From NCBI RefSeq assembly GCF_902706035.1, contig NZ_CACSJA010000001.1, positions 186,001 through 250,000 on the forward strand: DNA of 64,000 nt, in the 5' to 3' direction. The translations under genes and the position numbers were made by a program. Below the pieces are notes generated by a model. That model did not search any database. It was given only the letters and a program-made list of their open reading frames with translations, and was not told the origin of the DNA. Positions 52,020 through 61,763 of the stretch are shown in pieces; within the stretch, counting starts at the first letter, position 1; every line of letters starts with the position of its first letter. The DNA is from Pantoea sp. 18069 (lineage in GTDB: Bacteria; Pseudomonadota; Gammaproteobacteria; Burkholderiales; Burkholderiaceae_C).

Positions 52020-53128
52020 ATCGAAGCTTCCAGTGCGGCAAGCATAAGGGCATTGTCGGCCGTGCTGCCCACGGTCAGACGCAAACATTGGTCAAGCAAG
52101 GGGTGCATGGCCGAAACATTCTTCACCAGCACGCCGCGCGCCTTCATGCGCGCATGGGCCGCTGGGGCATCGGTCACACGGATCAGCACCATATTGGCTT
52201 CGCTGTCCCAGACCTTGTGCACGCCGGGCAGGCGGCGCAGCGCGGCCAGCAGTTCGCCGCGCGCCGCGCACAGCTCGGCGGCCTGGGCCGCGAACACCTC
52301 GGTGTGCTCGAGCGCAAACAGCGCGGCTTCGGCATTGAGCACGCTCACGTTGTAGGGCGGGCGCACCTTGTCGATCTCGCCTACCAGGGCCGCGGGGCCG
52401 ATCAGATAGCCCAGGCGCACACCGGCCAGGCCGAACTTGCTGAGCGTGCGCATCAGCAGCACATGCGCATTGCGCTCGGGCTCGGCGTGCATGCGCGTGA
52501 TCCAGCTGCGGCTGGCGAACGGCTGGTAGGCTTCGTCCATGACCACCAGGCCGCCGTGCTCGCCAGCAGCGTCGATCACGCGCTGCACCACGGCTTCGTC
52601 CCAGAGCGTGGCCGTGGGGTTGTTGGGATAGGCGAGATAGGTAATGGCCGGGCGGTGCGCGGCGATCGCCGCAATCATCGCCGCTTCATCGAGCTCGAAA
52701 TCGGCGTCGAGCGAAACGTTGACGAAGTCCAGCCCCTGCAACTGCGCGCTCATCGGGTACATCACGAAGCCCGGCATGGGCGCGAGCAGCTTGGCGCGCT
52801 GGCCCGCCTGGGCGCAGGCCAGGGCCAGCAGCGAAATGATTTCATCGGAGCCGTTGCCCAGCAGGATGCTGGAGCCCGCGGGCGCGCCCGCGTAGTCCAT
52901 CAGCGCCTGCTTGAGGTCCTCGAGCCGCTCGCCGGGATAACGGTTCAGCGGCAAGGCGCCCAGGCGCGCGCCGAGCGCGGCCTGCAGCGCGGGCGGCAGG
53001 CCGAACGGGTTTTCCATCGCGTCCATCTTGAGCATGCCGGTCGCGGGCTGCACCACATAGGCGTGCATGGCACGCACATCAGCGCGGATGCGCTCCAGGG
53101 CGCGCGAGAGATTCTGGGGTTCTGTCAT
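52016..53128 (-). CDS. hisC: Histidinol-phosphate aminotransferase
   Basis: 370 residues from the ATG at 53128 (MTEPQNL). PLP lysine in [14 protein letters not shown], and NPTAT in the cofactor site. It starts 4 bases after the PIN-domain gene stop, so translation is probably coupled to the toxin-antitoxin pair. Confidence 0.97.
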   Translation of the reverse strand: MTEPQNLSRALERIRADVRAMHAYVVQPATGMLKMDAMENPFGLPPALQAALGARLGALPLNRYPGERLEDLKQALMDYAGAPAGSSILLGNGSDEIISLLALACAQAGQRAKLLAPMPGFVMYPMSAQLQGLDFVNVSLDADFELDEAAMIAAIAAHRPAITYLAYPNNPTATLWDEAVVQRVIDAAGEHGGLVVMDEAYQPFASRSWITRMHAEPERNAHVLLMRTLSKFGLAGVRLGYLIGPAALVGEIDKVRPPYNVSVLNAEAALFALEHTEVFAAQAAELCAARGELLAALRRLPGVHKVWDSEANMVLIRVTDAPAAHARMKARGVLVKNVSAMHPLLDQCLRLTVGSTADNALMLAALEASI

Positions 53129-53132
53129 GACT

Positions 53133-53606
53133 TCAGTCCTGTGCCCCGGCGCCAGCCAAGGCCACGACGGGCTGCTGGACGGGATGAATGATCTGCACAC
53201 CGCCAAACTGCGCGCCGTGCGGCAGCTGCAGCGACAAAAGGGTCTCGCAACCACTGTGCTGGGCAGCGGCCAGCGCCAGGCAATCGCCCCAGGCCAACTG
53301 GTGGCGGGCCTCGACGGCCCAGGCGGTCTCGAACGTGGCGGCATCGATCTGCCACGGCGTCCAGGTGTGATAGCGGCGGATGGCCGCGCGCGCATCACCC
53401 TGGGGCATGGGCCGCTGGCGCGCGCCGGTCACGGTCTCGTAGAACTCGGCGAGCACCTGCGAACTCACGCGGCCCAGGCGCTCGCGCCATAGAAGATCGA
53501 GCCAGGAAAGCACGGCGGCGTGCGCGGGATCGGAGGTGTTCTCGGCGCTCACGAGTACCGAGGTGTCGACGAACACCGGCTGGCGCAGCGGGCTGGCCCG
53601 GCTCAT
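53133..53606 (-). CDS. PIN-domain protein, VapC-like, with eroded active site
   Basis: 157 residues from the ATG at 53606. Three of four PIN acidic residues are seen: D14 (FVDTSVLV), E54 (LAEFYE), D108 (WGDCLA). The fourth, normally in an SEDLQ-type motif before HG, reads SLQLPHG (125-131), with Leu and Gln at the acidic places. VapC proteins are RNases; this one may be weak or inactive. It overlaps the antitoxin by ATGA and ends 4 bases before hisC. Confidence 0.88.
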   Translation of the reverse strand: MSRASPLRQPVFVDTSVLVSAENTSDPAHAAVLSWLDLLWRERLGRVSSQVLAEFYETVTGARQRPMPQGDARAAIRRYHTWTPWQIDAATFETAWAVEARHQLAWGDCLALAAAQHSGCETLLSLQLPHGAQFGGVQIIHPVQQPVVALAGAGAQD

Positions 53607-53845
53607 GCGGCGTCTCCCGTGCGCGCAAAGCACACGCTGCGCGCTGCAGCGCTGGTGTCACGCGCGTCCCAGGTGCGCTCGTCGGTGCGCCAGGCGAGGT
53701 AGGCGCGCTCGTAGGCGTCTTCGCGGCGCTGCATTTCGGCCAAGAAGTCGCCGACCATGCGGGACACACTGGTGCCGCGCCGCGCGGCTTCGACCCGGGC
53801 CCATTCGAGCACGTTGTCGTCCACGGTGATGGTCACGTTCTTCAT
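53603..53845 (-). CDS. Ribbon-helix-helix antitoxin, VapB-like
   Basis: 80 residues from the ATG at 53845. Residues 1-43 form a ribbon-helix-helix DNA-binding domain (KNVTITVDDNVLEWARVEA, RRGTSVSRMV); the remainder, with Tyr, Trp and Arg residues, would wrap the toxin. It probably represses its own promoter through the palindromes at 53859-53903. Confidence 0.86.
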   Translation of the reverse strand: MKNVTITVDDNVLEWARVEAARRGTSVSRMVGDFLAEMQRREDAYERAYLAWRTDERTWDARDTSAAARSVCFARTGDAA

Positions 53846-53858
53846 GGATGGAAGTTTA

Positions 53859-53903
53859 CACGAAATTCGTGTGACACGAACTTCGTGCTTCACGGTTTTC
53901 GTG
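53859..53903 (-). promoter_or_regulatory. Three phased palindromes: operator of the vapB-vapC-hisC unit
   Basis: CACGAAATTCGTG (53859-53871), CACGAACTTCGTG (53875-53887) and CACGGTTTTCGTG (53891-53903) start exactly 16 bp apart. A possible -10 TAAACT (53858-53853) lies just downstream. Phased 13-bp sites suit cooperative binding of a ribbon-helix-helix repressor. Confidence 0.8.
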
Positions 53904-53918
53904 CTTTGTTGACAGCAA

Positions 53919-53954
53919 ATAAAAAAGCCACGGTTTACTGAAAGACCGTGGCTT
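53919..53954 (-). terminator. Intrinsic terminator after hisD
   Basis: On the minus strand, 10-bp perfect stem AAGCCACGGT/ACCGTGGCTT with a 10-base loop, running into a T-run, 29 bases past the hisD stop. It separates hisG-hisD from the vapBC-hisCBHA unit. Confidence 0.88.
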
Positions 53955-53982
53955 GGCTGCGTTCTGGCTGGCGCCAGAAAAA

Positions 53983-55296
53983 TCAGTCCTTCAAGCGCAT
54001 TTCGGCTGCACGCGCATGGCCTTGCAGCCCTTCCCCATGCGCCAGCACGGAGGCAATGCGTCCCAGCGTCTGCGCGCCGGCTTCGCTGACTTCGATCAGG
54101 CTCGAGCGCTTCTGGAAGTCGTAGACGCCCAGCGGCGAGGAAAAGCGCGCCGTGCCGCTGGTCGGCAGCACATGGTTGGGGCCAGCGCAGTAGTCGCCCA
54201 GCGATTCGCTGGTATAGGCACCGAGGAAGATCGCGCCCGCGTGGCGCAGCAGCGGCTCCCAGCGGTGCGGATCCTGGCTCGAGACTTCCAGATGCTCGGG
54301 CGCGATGCGGTTGCTGATCGCGCAGGCTTCGTCCATGTCGCGCGTGAGGATCAGCGCGCCGCGGTCGTTGAGGCTCTTGGCGATGATGGCCGCGCGCGGC
54401 ATCTCGGGCAGCAGGCGGTCGATCTCGCGCTGCACGGCGTCGATGTAGTCCGCGTCGGGGCTCAGCAGAATGCTTTGCGCGAGTTCGTCATGCTCGGCCT
54501 GGCTGAACAGGTCCATCGCCACCCATTCGGCGGGCGTGCTGCCGTCGGCGAGCACCAGGATTTCCGACGGCCCGGCAATCATGTCTATGCCCACGGTGCC
54601 GAACACGCGCTTCTTGGCGCTGGCGACATAGGCATTGCCCGGGCCGGTGATCTTGTCGACCTTGGGTATGGTCTGCGTGCCGTAGGCCAGCGCGCCCACG
54701 GCCTGGGCGCCGCCGATGGTGAACGCGCGGTGCACGCCGGCCACATGGGCCGCGGCCAGCACCAGCGCGTTCTTCGCACCCTGGGGCGTGGGCACGACCA
54801 TGATGATTTCGGCGACGCCCGCCACATGGGCCGGAATCGCATTCATCAGCACGCTCGACGGATAGGCGGCCTTGCCGCCGGGCACGTAGATGCCCACGCG
54901 GTCCAGCGGCGTGACCTTCTGCCCCAGCAGCGTGCCGTCCTCGTCGCGGTAGCTCCAGCTTTCGCCACAGGCCTTCTTCTGCGCCTCGTGGTAGCGGCGC
55001 ACGCGCTCGGCGGCCGACTGCAGCGCTGCGCGCTGGACGTCGGGCAGGCCGTCGAACGCAGCCTTGAGTTCGGCGGCTGTGAGTTCGAGCGCCGACATGT
55101 CCGCAGCCGCGAGGCCGTCGAAGCGCTGTGTGTACTCGAGCACCGCGGCGTCGCCGCGCTTTTGCACATCGGCCAGGATGTCGGCCACACGCTGCTCTAT
55201 GGCCGCATCGGTGTCGGCCGACCAGTGCAGGCGGGCCTGGAAGGCGGTTTCAAAATCGGCGCTGTCGGTGCGCAGGCGAAGGGGCGTGGCTTTCAT
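53983..55296 (-). CDS. hisD: Histidinol dehydrogenase
   Basis: 437 residues from the ATG at 55296 ([10 protein letters not shown]). It oxidises histidinol to histidine in two NAD-dependent steps. Signature [14 protein letters not shown] and zinc-site [22 protein letters not shown]. It is followed by a terminator, so the his operon is likely split here. Confidence 0.97.
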   Translation of the reverse strand: MKATPLRLRTDSADFETAFQARLHWSADTDAAIEQRVADILADVQKRGDAAVLEYTQRFDGLAAADMSALELTAAELKAAFDGLPDVQRAALQSAAERVRRYHEAQKKACGESWSYRDEDGTLLGQKVTPLDRVGIYVPGGKAAYPSSVLMNAIPAHVAGVAEIIMVVPTPQGAKNALVLAAAHVAGVHRAFTIGGAQAVGALAYGTQTIPKVDKITGPGNAYVASAKKRVFGTVGIDMIAGPSEILVLADGSTPAEWVAMDLFSQAEHDELAQSILLSPDADYIDAVQREIDRLLPEMPRAAIIAKSLNDRGALILTRDMDEACAISNRIAPEHLEVSSQDPHRWEPLLRHAGAIFLGAYTSESLGDYCAGPNHVLPTSGTARFSSPLGVYDFQKRSSLIEVSEAGAQTLGRIASVLAHGEGLQGHARAAEMRLKD

Positions 55297-55324
55297 TTTT
55301 TCCGGCTCCAATGGGGGCGTGGAT

Positions 55325-55969
55325 TCAGGCCTGGGCCTGCGTGGCGCGCGCGAACACGTCGATCAGACGGCGCATGGGCGCCTGCTTGAGCTTGAGCGCG
55401 GCCTGGTTGACGACCAGGTGCGAGCTGATGTCCATGATGCGCTCGACTTCGACCAGATGGTTGGCCTTGAGCGTATTGCCCGTGGACACCAGGTCGACGA
55501 TGGCGTCGGCCAGGCCCGTGAGCGGCGCGAGTTCCATGCTGCCGTAGAGCTTGATCATGTCGACGTGCACGCCCTTGCTGGCGAAGAAGTCGCGCGCGAT
55601 CGCCGTGTACTTGGTCGCGACCTTGAGACGCGAGCCCTGTTTCACGGCCAGTGCATAGTCGAAATCGGCGCGCACGGCAACGCTCACGCGGCACTGGGCG
55701 ATGCACAGGTCGAGCGGCTGATAGAGCCCCTGGGCGCCGTGTTCGATCAGCGTGTCCTTGCCGGTCACGCCCAGGTCGGCGCCGCCGTACTGCACGTAGG
55801 TCGGCACGTCGGTGGCGCGCACCAGCACCACGCGCAGGTCGGGCTGGTTGGTTGGCAGGATCAGCTTGCGCGATTTTTCCGGATCCTCGAGCACCTCGAT
55901 GCCGGCCGCGGCCAGCAAGGGCAGGGTTTCTTCAAAAATACGGCCTTTGGACAGGGCAAGGGTAATCAT
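55325..55969 (-). CDS. hisG: ATP phosphoribosyltransferase, short form
   Basis: 214 residues, so the short HisG lacking the regulatory domain; it needs HisZ, which is not in this window. First step of histidine synthesis. Signature [17 protein letters not shown] overlaps the murA stop (TGATG). Confidence 0.97.
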   Translation of the reverse strand: MITLALSKGRIFEETLPLLAAAGIEVLEDPEKSRKLILPTNQPDLRVVLVRATDVPTYVQYGGADLGVTGKDTLIEHGAQGLYQPLDLCIAQCRVSVAVRADFDYALAVKQGSRLKVATKYTAIARDFFASKGVHVDMIKLYGSMELAPLTGLADAIVDLVSTGNTLKANHLVEVERIMDISSHLVVNQAALKLKQAPMRRLIDVFARATQAQA

Positions 55970-57231
55970 CAGACTCTTTCAATATCGGCGCCAATCGCGC
56001 GCAGCTTGGCTTCCATGCAGTCGTAGCCGCGGTCGAGGTGGTAGATGCGGTCGACCACGGTTTCGCCCGTCGCCACCAGGCCGGCGATCACCAGGCTGGC
56101 CGACGCGCGCAGGTCGGTAGCCATCACGGTCGCGCCCGACAGGCGTTCTACGCCTTCGACCAGCGCCACCTTGCCATCGATCTGGATCTTCGCGCCCAGG
56201 CGCACCAGCTCGTTGACATGCATGAAGCGGTTCTCGAAGATCGTTTCGGTGACCGACACCGCGCCGTGGGAAATCACATTCAGCGCCATGAACTGGGCCT
56301 GCATGTCGGTCGGGAAACCCGGGTATTCGGTGGTGCGAAAGCTCTGGCCCTTGAGGCGGCCATGGGACTGCACGCGCAGGCCATCGGCGACTTCCTCGAT
56401 ATGCACGCCCGCGTCGCGCAGCTTGTCGAGCACGGCGCCGAGGTGGTCGGCACGCGCATGGCGCAGCAGCACATCGCCGCCCGTGGCCGCGACGGCGCAC
56501 AGGAAGGTTCCGCTCTCGATGCGGTCGGCAACCACCTGATGATCGCAGCCATGCAGGCGCTCGACGCCCTGGATGGTGATGCGGCTCGTGCCATGGCCCT
56601 GGATGCGCGCACCCATCTTGATCAGCATTTCGGCCAGATCGACGATCTCGGGCTCCATGGCCGCGTTCTCGAGCACGGTCTCGCCTTCGGCCAGCGCGGC
56701 CGCCATCAGGAAATTCTCGGTGCCGGTCACGGTGACCATGTCGGTCGTGATGCGCGTGCCCTGCAGGCGCGTGCGGCCCGCGGGCAGCTTGGCGATCATG
56801 TAGCCGTGCTCGACCACGATCTGCGCGCCCATGGCCTGCAGGCCCTTGATGTGCTGCTCGACCGGGCGTGAGCCGATCGCGCAACCACCGGGCAGCGACA
56901 CCGTGGCTTCGCCAAAGCGCGCCAGCAGCGGGCCCAGCGCCAGCACCGACGCGCGCATGGTCTTGACCAGCTCGTACGGGGCTTCGGGCGTGGACAGGCG
57001 GCTGGCGTCTATGCGCACCGAACCGTCGGATGCATGCTCGACTTCGACGCCCATGTTGCGGATCAGCTTGAGCATGGTCGCCACGTCCTGCAGACGCGGC
57101 ACATTGCGCAGCACCACAGGCTCGTCCGTGAGCAGCGCTGCGCACAGATCGGGCAGGGCGGCGTTCTTGGCGCCGGAAATCGAGACCTCGCCGTGCAGCG
57201 GATGACCGCCGCGAATCAAGAGTTTGTCCAT
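55969..57231 (-). CDS. murA: UDP-N-acetylglucosamine 1-carboxyvinyltransferase
   Basis: 420 residues. First committed step of peptidoglycan synthesis: adds enolpyruvate from PEP to UDP-GlcNAc. Catalytic C117 in [10 protein letters not shown], so fosfomycin-sensitive type. Start [20 protein letters not shown]. It is coupled by overlap to hisG and follows ibaG. Confidence 0.98.
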   Translation of the reverse strand: MDKLLIRGGHPLHGEVSISGAKNAALPDLCAALLTDEPVVLRNVPRLQDVATMLKLIRNMGVEVEHASDGSVRIDASRLSTPEAPYELVKTMRASVLALGPLLARFGEATVSLPGGCAIGSRPVEQHIKGLQAMGAQIVVEHGYMIAKLPAGRTRLQGTRITTDMVTVTGTENFLMAAALAEGETVLENAAMEPEIVDLAEMLIKMGARIQGHGTSRITIQGVERLHGCDHQVVADRIESGTFLCAVAATGGDVLLRHARADHLGAVLDKLRDAGVHIEEVADGLRVQSHGRLKGQSFRTTEYPGFPTDMQAQFMALNVISHGAVSVTETIFENRFMHVNELVRLGAKIQIDGKVALVEGVERLSGATVMATDLRASASLVIAGLVATGETVVDRIYHLDRGYDCMEAKLRAIGADIERV

Positions 57232-57298
57232 GGCTGGTAGGCCTAAATAAAAGTTAAAACGGCCTTGAACGCAGGCGCGAAGGCGTTGCTCGCAGCTT

Positions 57299-57538
57299 TC
57301 AGGCCTTGTCGGCCCACTCGGCGGGGCTGAAAGTCTTCATCGACAGCGCGTGGACTTCATTGGTCTGGATGCGGTTGCCCAGCGTGGCGTAGACCAGGCG
57401 CTGGCGCTGCAGCGGGCGCTGGCCTTCGAACGCGGTGCTGACGATGGTCGCGTACCAGTGACTTCCGTCACCTTCGACTTCCAGGAGTTCGCAGGCCAGG
57501 CCTGCGCTGATGATGGCTTTGAGTTGGTCGGCAGTCAT
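57299..57538 (-). CDS. ibaG: BolA-family protein IbaG
   Basis: 79 residues from the ATG at 57538. BolA fold with [17 protein letters not shown] and the conserved histidine in [10 protein letters not shown]. BolA-type proteins partner monothiol glutaredoxins such as GrxD (6810). ibaG next to murA and mla genes is a conserved order. Confidence 0.94.
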   Translation of the reverse strand: MTADQLKAIISAGLACELLEVEGDGSHWYATIVSTAFEGQRPLQRQRLVYATLGNRIQTNEVHALSMKTFSPAEWADKA

Positions 57539-57634
57539 GTCAGATCTCGCGCAGCGCCGCTGTCGCGGCCTGCGAAGCCTCGGCCACGCGGGCCGGGGAA
57601 GGGGGGCAAACAAAAAGAGTCATCGCGAAGCGAC

Positions 57635-58390
57635 TCAATGGCGAATCTTGTAGCCGGTGCGCAGCAGGTGCACCGCCAGCGCGCTGACCGCGAGCCAGGC
57701 GCCGCCGACGATGGCCAGGCTGATCCAGGGCGAGACATCGCTTTGGCCGAAGAAGCCGTAGCGAAAGCCGTCGATCATGTAGAAGAACGGGTTCAGATGG
57801 CTCACGGTCTGCCAGAACGGCGGCAGCGACTGTATCGAATAGAACACGCCCGACAGGAACGTCATGGGCATGATCAGGAAATTCTGGAACGCGGCCATCT
57901 GGTCGAACTTGTCGGCCCACAGCCCGGCGATCACGCCCAGCGTGCCCAGCAGCGCGGCGCCCAGCACCATGAACACCAGGATCCACAGCGGCGCGGCGAA
58001 CTCGGGCACGGCAAAGAACAGCGTGACGACGAACACGCCCAGGCCCACGAGCAGCCCGCGCAGCACCGACGAGCCCACATAGGCCGTGAACCAGGCCCAG
58101 TGCGACAGCGGCGTGAGCAGGATGAACACCATCGAGCCCATGATCTTGCTCTGCACGATGCTCGACGAGCTGTTGGCGAACGCGTTCTGCAGCACGCTCA
58201 TCATCACCAGGCCGGGGATCAGGAAGGCGGTATAGCTGATGCGGTCATAGACCAGCACCCGGCCTTCGAGCACATGGCCGAACACCAGCAGGTACAGCAC
58301 GGCCGTGAGCACGGGCGCGGCCACGGTCTGGAAACTGACTTTCCAAAAGCGCAGCACTTCCTTGTAGAACAGGGTCTGCCAGCCTCTCAT
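57635..58390 (-). CDS. ABC-2 type exporter permease (YadH-like)
   Basis: 251 residues, six membrane helices, ABC2_membrane fold. Starts MRGWQTLFYKEVLRFWKV. ATGA overlap with the ATPase gene. Substrate unknown; YadGH-type exporters are often near mla genes in betaproteobacteria. Confidence 0.92.
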   Translation of the reverse strand: MRGWQTLFYKEVLRFWKVSFQTVAAPVLTAVLYLLVFGHVLEGRVLVYDRISYTAFLIPGLVMMSVLQNAFANSSSSIVQSKIMGSMVFILLTPLSHWAWFTAYVGSSVLRGLLVGLGVFVVTLFFAVPEFAAPLWILVFMVLGAALLGTLGVIAGLWADKFDQMAAFQNFLIMPMTFLSGVFYSIQSLPPFWQTVSHLNPFFYMIDGFRYGFFGQSDVSPWISLAIVGGAWLAVSALAVHLLRTGYKIRH

Positions 58391-59313
58391 GCGACGCTCC
58401 CGGCTTGTGCACGGGCTTCGCCCATGACGTTCAGGAACACATCCTCGAGATCGGCGCGGCGGATTTCCATGTCCTCGATCACCACGCCGGCTTCACGCAG
58501 CGCGGACAGGTAGCGCTCGATGTCGCCCGCGTCGTGCGCGGGCATCTGCACGATGCGCCCCGTGACACGCGCCGCCGTGCGCAGGTGCTCGGGCAAGGGA
58601 CTGTTGGTCTTGAACTGCAGCACATTCGCCGACGCCGACTTGAGCAGGTCGGACATGCTCGACAGCTTGACGACTTCGCCCTGCTTGAGCATGGCCACGC
58701 GGCTGCACAGTGCTTCGGCCTCTTCGAGGTAATGGGTGGTGAGCAGCACGGTATGGCCCTGCTTGTTGAGCTTGGCGATGAAGTGCCACAGCGTCTGGCG
58801 CAGCTCCACATCCACGCCGGCAGTGGGCTCGTCGAGCACGATGATGGGCGGCTTGTGCACCAGCGCCTGCGCGACCAGCACGCGACGCTTCATGCCGCCC
58901 GAGAGCTGGCGCATGTTGGCGTCGGCCTTGTCGGTCAGGCCCAGGCTGTGCAGCAGCTCGTCGATCCAGGCGTCGTTGTCGCGCACCCCGAAGTAGCCCG
59001 ACTGGAAGCGCAAGGCCTCGCGCACATTGAAGAACGGGTCGAACACCAGTTCCTGGGGCACGATGCCCAGCTTGCGCCGCGCCTGGGCGTAATCGGTCTG
59101 GACATCGCTGCCCTGCACCAGCACGCGGCCGCTGTCGGCACGCGCGAGCCCGGCCAGGATGCTGATCATCGTGGTCTTGCCCGCCCCGTTCGGCCCGAGC
59201 AGGCCGAAGAACTCGCCCTCCTCGATGTCCAGGCTGACGTCATTGAGGGCCCGGAACACGCCCTTGGGCGTGCGGTAGGTCTTGGAGATGGATTGGAATG
59301 AAACAGCGGGCAT
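58387..59313 (-). CDS. ABC exporter ATP-binding protein (YadG-like)
   Basis: 308 residues. Walker A GPNGAGKTT, signature LSGGMKRR, Walker B PIIVLDEPTAGVD, H-loop LTTHYLEEAE. Pairs with the permease downstream. C-terminal extension of about 80 residues. Confidence 0.94.
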   Translation of the reverse strand: MPAVSFQSISKTYRTPKGVFRALNDVSLDIEEGEFFGLLGPNGAGKTTMISILAGLARADSGRVLVQGSDVQTDYAQARRKLGIVPQELVFDPFFNVREALRFQSGYFGVRDNDAWIDELLHSLGLTDKADANMRQLSGGMKRRVLVAQALVHKPPIIVLDEPTAGVDVELRQTLWHFIAKLNKQGHTVLLTTHYLEEAEALCSRVAMLKQGEVVKLSSMSDLLKSASANVLQFKTNSPLPEHLRTAARVTGRIVQMPAHDAGDIERYLSALREAGVVIEDMEIRRADLEDVFLNVMGEARAQAGSVA

Positions 59314-59397
59314 GGGAACTTGGCATTTTAAGCCCGGCCCTGCATTGTTCGCTGCCGGTCCACCGAAAGCCGCGCGCGCAGGCGGCCCGCTGCGGCC

Positions 59398-59697
59398 TCA
59401 GCTCGGCGGTGCGGCGCTTTCGGGCGCCAGCAGCGCCTGCACGCCGTAGAGCCTGGCCATGGCCTGCAGCCCGGCGGGAAGGCCCGCGACCGCGAGCGAC
59501 TTGCCGGCGGCCAGCGCCGCGCGCCGGCAGTCCAGCAGCACGGCCAGCGCCGACGAATCAAATATCACGAGCGCCGAGGCATCGACGTCCACCCGGGTCT
59601 GGGTGGCGGCGGCTATCTGCGCCGACAGCGCCTGCGCGCAGGCACGCGCCTGCGCATGCGTCAGCTCGGCGGGCAATTGCAGGCTTGCGGCCTCCAT
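59398..59697 (-). CDS. mlaB: STAS-domain protein MlaB
   Basis: 99 residues from the ATG at 59697. Single STAS domain with the phospho-site-like IFDSSALAVLLD. Cytoplasmic partner of MlaF in the phospholipid transporter. Last gene of mlaFEDACB, 11 bases after mlaC. Confidence 0.88.
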   Translation of the reverse strand: MEAASLQLPAELTHAQARACAQALSAQIAAATQTRVDVDASALVIFDSSALAVLLDCRRAALAAGKSLAVAGLPAGLQAMARLYGVQALLAPESAAPPS

Positions 59698-59708
59698 TGC
59701 GCTGCGCC

Positions 59709-60323
59709 TCAGACCTTGTTGCGCGAGGCCAGCGCCTGGATCAGGCCATCGATGCCGCGCGCATTGATTTCCTGGGCAAACTGGCTGCGGTAGGTCTCGA
59801 CCAGCCACACGCCCAGCACATTCAGGTTGTAGATCCGCCACACGCCTTCGGCGTTCTGCTCCAGACGGTAGTCGAGCTGGATGGGATCGCCCCTGCCGCG
59901 CACTTCGGTGCGCACCAGAACGTCCTTGTCGCCGGCAGCGGCACGCATGGGCCTCACGACCACGGTCTGGTCATTGACCTGGGCCAGCGCGCCCGCATAG
60001 GTGCGGATCAGCAAGGCCTTGAATTCGGCCTGCAGAAGCTGCTTTTGCTCGGGCGTGGCTTCACGCCACTTGGGGCCGACGGCCGCGGACGTCATGCGCT
60101 GGAAGTTCACATGCGGCATCACCATCTTGTCGACCAGCGCGCCGATGCGCGCCACGTCGCCGGACTTCAGCGACTTGTCGTTGCGGATGGTGTCGAGCAC
60201 GTCGGCAGAAACGCGCTTGACCAGTGCATCGGGAGTTTCTTCGGCGGCCATTGCCGCCATGGGCAGCGCCGACAGAGCCAACCAGGCGGCAGCGGTAGTG
60301 GCCCAGATACGTCGATTGATCAT
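59709..60323 (-). CDS. mlaC: Phospholipid shuttle protein MlaC
   Basis: 204 residues with signal peptide about 1-27 (MAAMAAEE). The Tol-Ttg2 (MlaC) fold: PHVNFQRMTSAAVGPKWREA. It ferries phospholipid between MlaA and MlaFEDB across the periplasm. 117 bp separate it from mlaA. Confidence 0.93.
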   Translation of the reverse strand: MINRRIWATTAAAWLALSALPMAAMAAEETPDALVKRVSADVLDTIRNDKSLKSGDVARIGALVDKMVMPHVNFQRMTSAAVGPKWREATPEQKQLLQAEFKALLIRTYAGALAQVNDQTVVVRPMRAAAGDKDVLVRTEVRGRGDPIQLDYRLEQNAEGVWRIYNLNVLGVWLVETYRSQFAQEINARGIDGLIQALASRNKV

Positions 60324-60440
60324 CGTATTTTCCTTTTTGAAGCGAAGGCCTTGCAGACCTCTTCGCTTTCGATTGTGCTTGAGCGCGTCAGGAGGTGGAT
60401 GACGCGTGTGTCAAGTGTTGCAAGCAGATGCAAGCAGTCT

Positions 60441-61247
60441 TCACTCTTCGGGGGGGAGCATGCCGGCGTCGTCATCGTCGCCGAAATCATCGGCGTCGAA
60501 GCCGTCGCCCTGCGCGCGCTGGCTGCGCAGCTGCAGGAAGACGTCGCGCGTCAGGCTGTATTTGTCGAGCGCCACCGCATCGAGCATGTCGCCCGCCTGC
60601 AGCAGGCGCGCGCGCCTGTCGACCAGGTTCAGCACCGCCAGGCTGTTGCGCACACCGACGTCATGGCTGTAACCCAGCAGATTGCCCTTGATGTCCAGCG
60701 GCAGCGCCGCGGTATCGCGCACGGTCGAAGGCCCCAGCAGCGGCAGCACCAGATAGGGGCCGGAGGGCACGCCCCAGCGTCCCAGCGTCAGGCCGAAATC
60801 CTGGGGACTGCGCTGCAGTCCCATTTCACTCGCCACATCGAACAGCCCGCCGATGCCGAACACCGTGTTGACGCTGAAGCGCACGATGCTGTAGTAGGCG
60901 CCTTCGCCCTTGGCCTGGGCCAGGTTGTTGACGAACGACCAGGCGTCGCCGAGGTTAGAGAAGAAATTGCCGACACCGTCACGCGCCAGTCGGGGCGTGA
61001 CATCGCGGTACAGCGTGGCCACGGGCTTGAGCACCGCGTCGTCGAGCGCGGTGTTGAAGCTGTACATGCTGCGGTTGTACGACTCGAAAGGGTCGGCGGG
61101 GTTGACGGCCCTGGGCGTGGTGGGCGTCGCGGTTTCGCCCGCGGCCTGCGGATCCGCCGTGGTCGCACAGCCGGCGAGCGCCAGCGTCAGCACCAGCGCG
61201 GCAAAAAGTGGTCTGCGGGGCGCGCCCGCCAGGTTGGTTGTGGTCAT
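60441..61247 (-). CDS. mlaA: Outer-membrane lipoprotein MlaA (VacJ)
   Basis: 268 residues. Lipobox LAGC with C27 as lipidated residue; NPADPFESYNRSMYSFN is the VacJ hallmark. It removes misplaced phospholipid from the outer leaflet. In betaproteobacteria it lies inside the mla operon, as here; the start overlaps the mlaD stop. Confidence 0.95.
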   Translation of the reverse strand: MTTTNLAGAPRRPLFAALVLTLALAGCATTADPQAAGETATPTTPRAVNPADPFESYNRSMYSFNTALDDAVLKPVATLYRDVTPRLARDGVGNFFSNLGDAWSFVNNLAQAKGEGAYYSIVRFSVNTVFGIGGLFDVASEMGLQRSPQDFGLTLGRWGVPSGPYLVLPLLGPSTVRDTAALPLDIKGNLLGYSHDVGVRNSLAVLNLVDRRARLLQAGDMLDAVALDKYSLTRDVFLQLRSQRAQGDGFDADDFGDDDDAGMLPPEE

Positions 61248-61732
61248 TGTTTTTCCGGAGCAGGAGCACTGGAGCCACCCTCTTCCGCCCTGTTGTAAAG
61301 GAACTGTCCAATGAGGTTTTCCAGCACCACGGCCGATTGGGTGGCGATGATGCGGTCGCCCGGAGCCAGCACGGCTTCCTCCGCGCCGGCCTCGATGCCT
61401 ATGTATTGGTCGCCCAGCAGCCCGCTGGTCAGGATCTTGAGGGAGCTGTCCTTGGGAAAGCGGTACTGCTTTTCCAGGGCGAGGTTGACGCTGGCCTGGA
61501 ACGTCTGGTCGTCGAACGTGATCGACTGCACCCGCCCCACGACCACGCCGGCGCTGCGCACCGCGGCCTTGGGCTTGAGCCCGCCGATATTGTCAAAACG
61601 CGCGGTCACGGCATAGGTCTGCTGAAAGCTCAGGCTCAGCAGATTGGCCGACTGCAAGGCCAGAAACACCAGGGCCGCTGCGCCGAGCAGAACAAACAGG
61701 CCCACCCACATGTCACTTTTCGATTGCTGCAT
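61244..61732 (-). CDS. mlaD: MCE-domain protein MlaD
   Basis: 162 residues from the ATG at 61732 (MQQSKSDMWVG). One N-terminal membrane helix and one MCE domain (about 38-118, VRSAGVVVGRVQSI). It forms the periplasmic hexamer ring of MlaFEDB. Confidence 0.95.
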   Translation of the reverse strand: MQQSKSDMWVGLFVLLGAAALVFLALQSANLLSLSFQQTYAVTARFDNIGGLKPKAAVRSAGVVVGRVQSITFDDQTFQASVNLALEKQYRFPKDSSLKILTSGLLGDQYIGIEAGAEEAVLAPGDRIIATQSAVVLENLIGQFLYNRAEEGGSSAPAPEKQ

Positions 61733-61763
61733 GAATCTTCCTCTCACTCACCTGGTGGGAGCA

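Noticed and set aside
60361..60410. Terminator or riboswitch between mlaA and mlaC
   Set aside because: There are short inverted repeats (for example GCGTCA..TGACGC) but no T-run and no known riboswitch motif.
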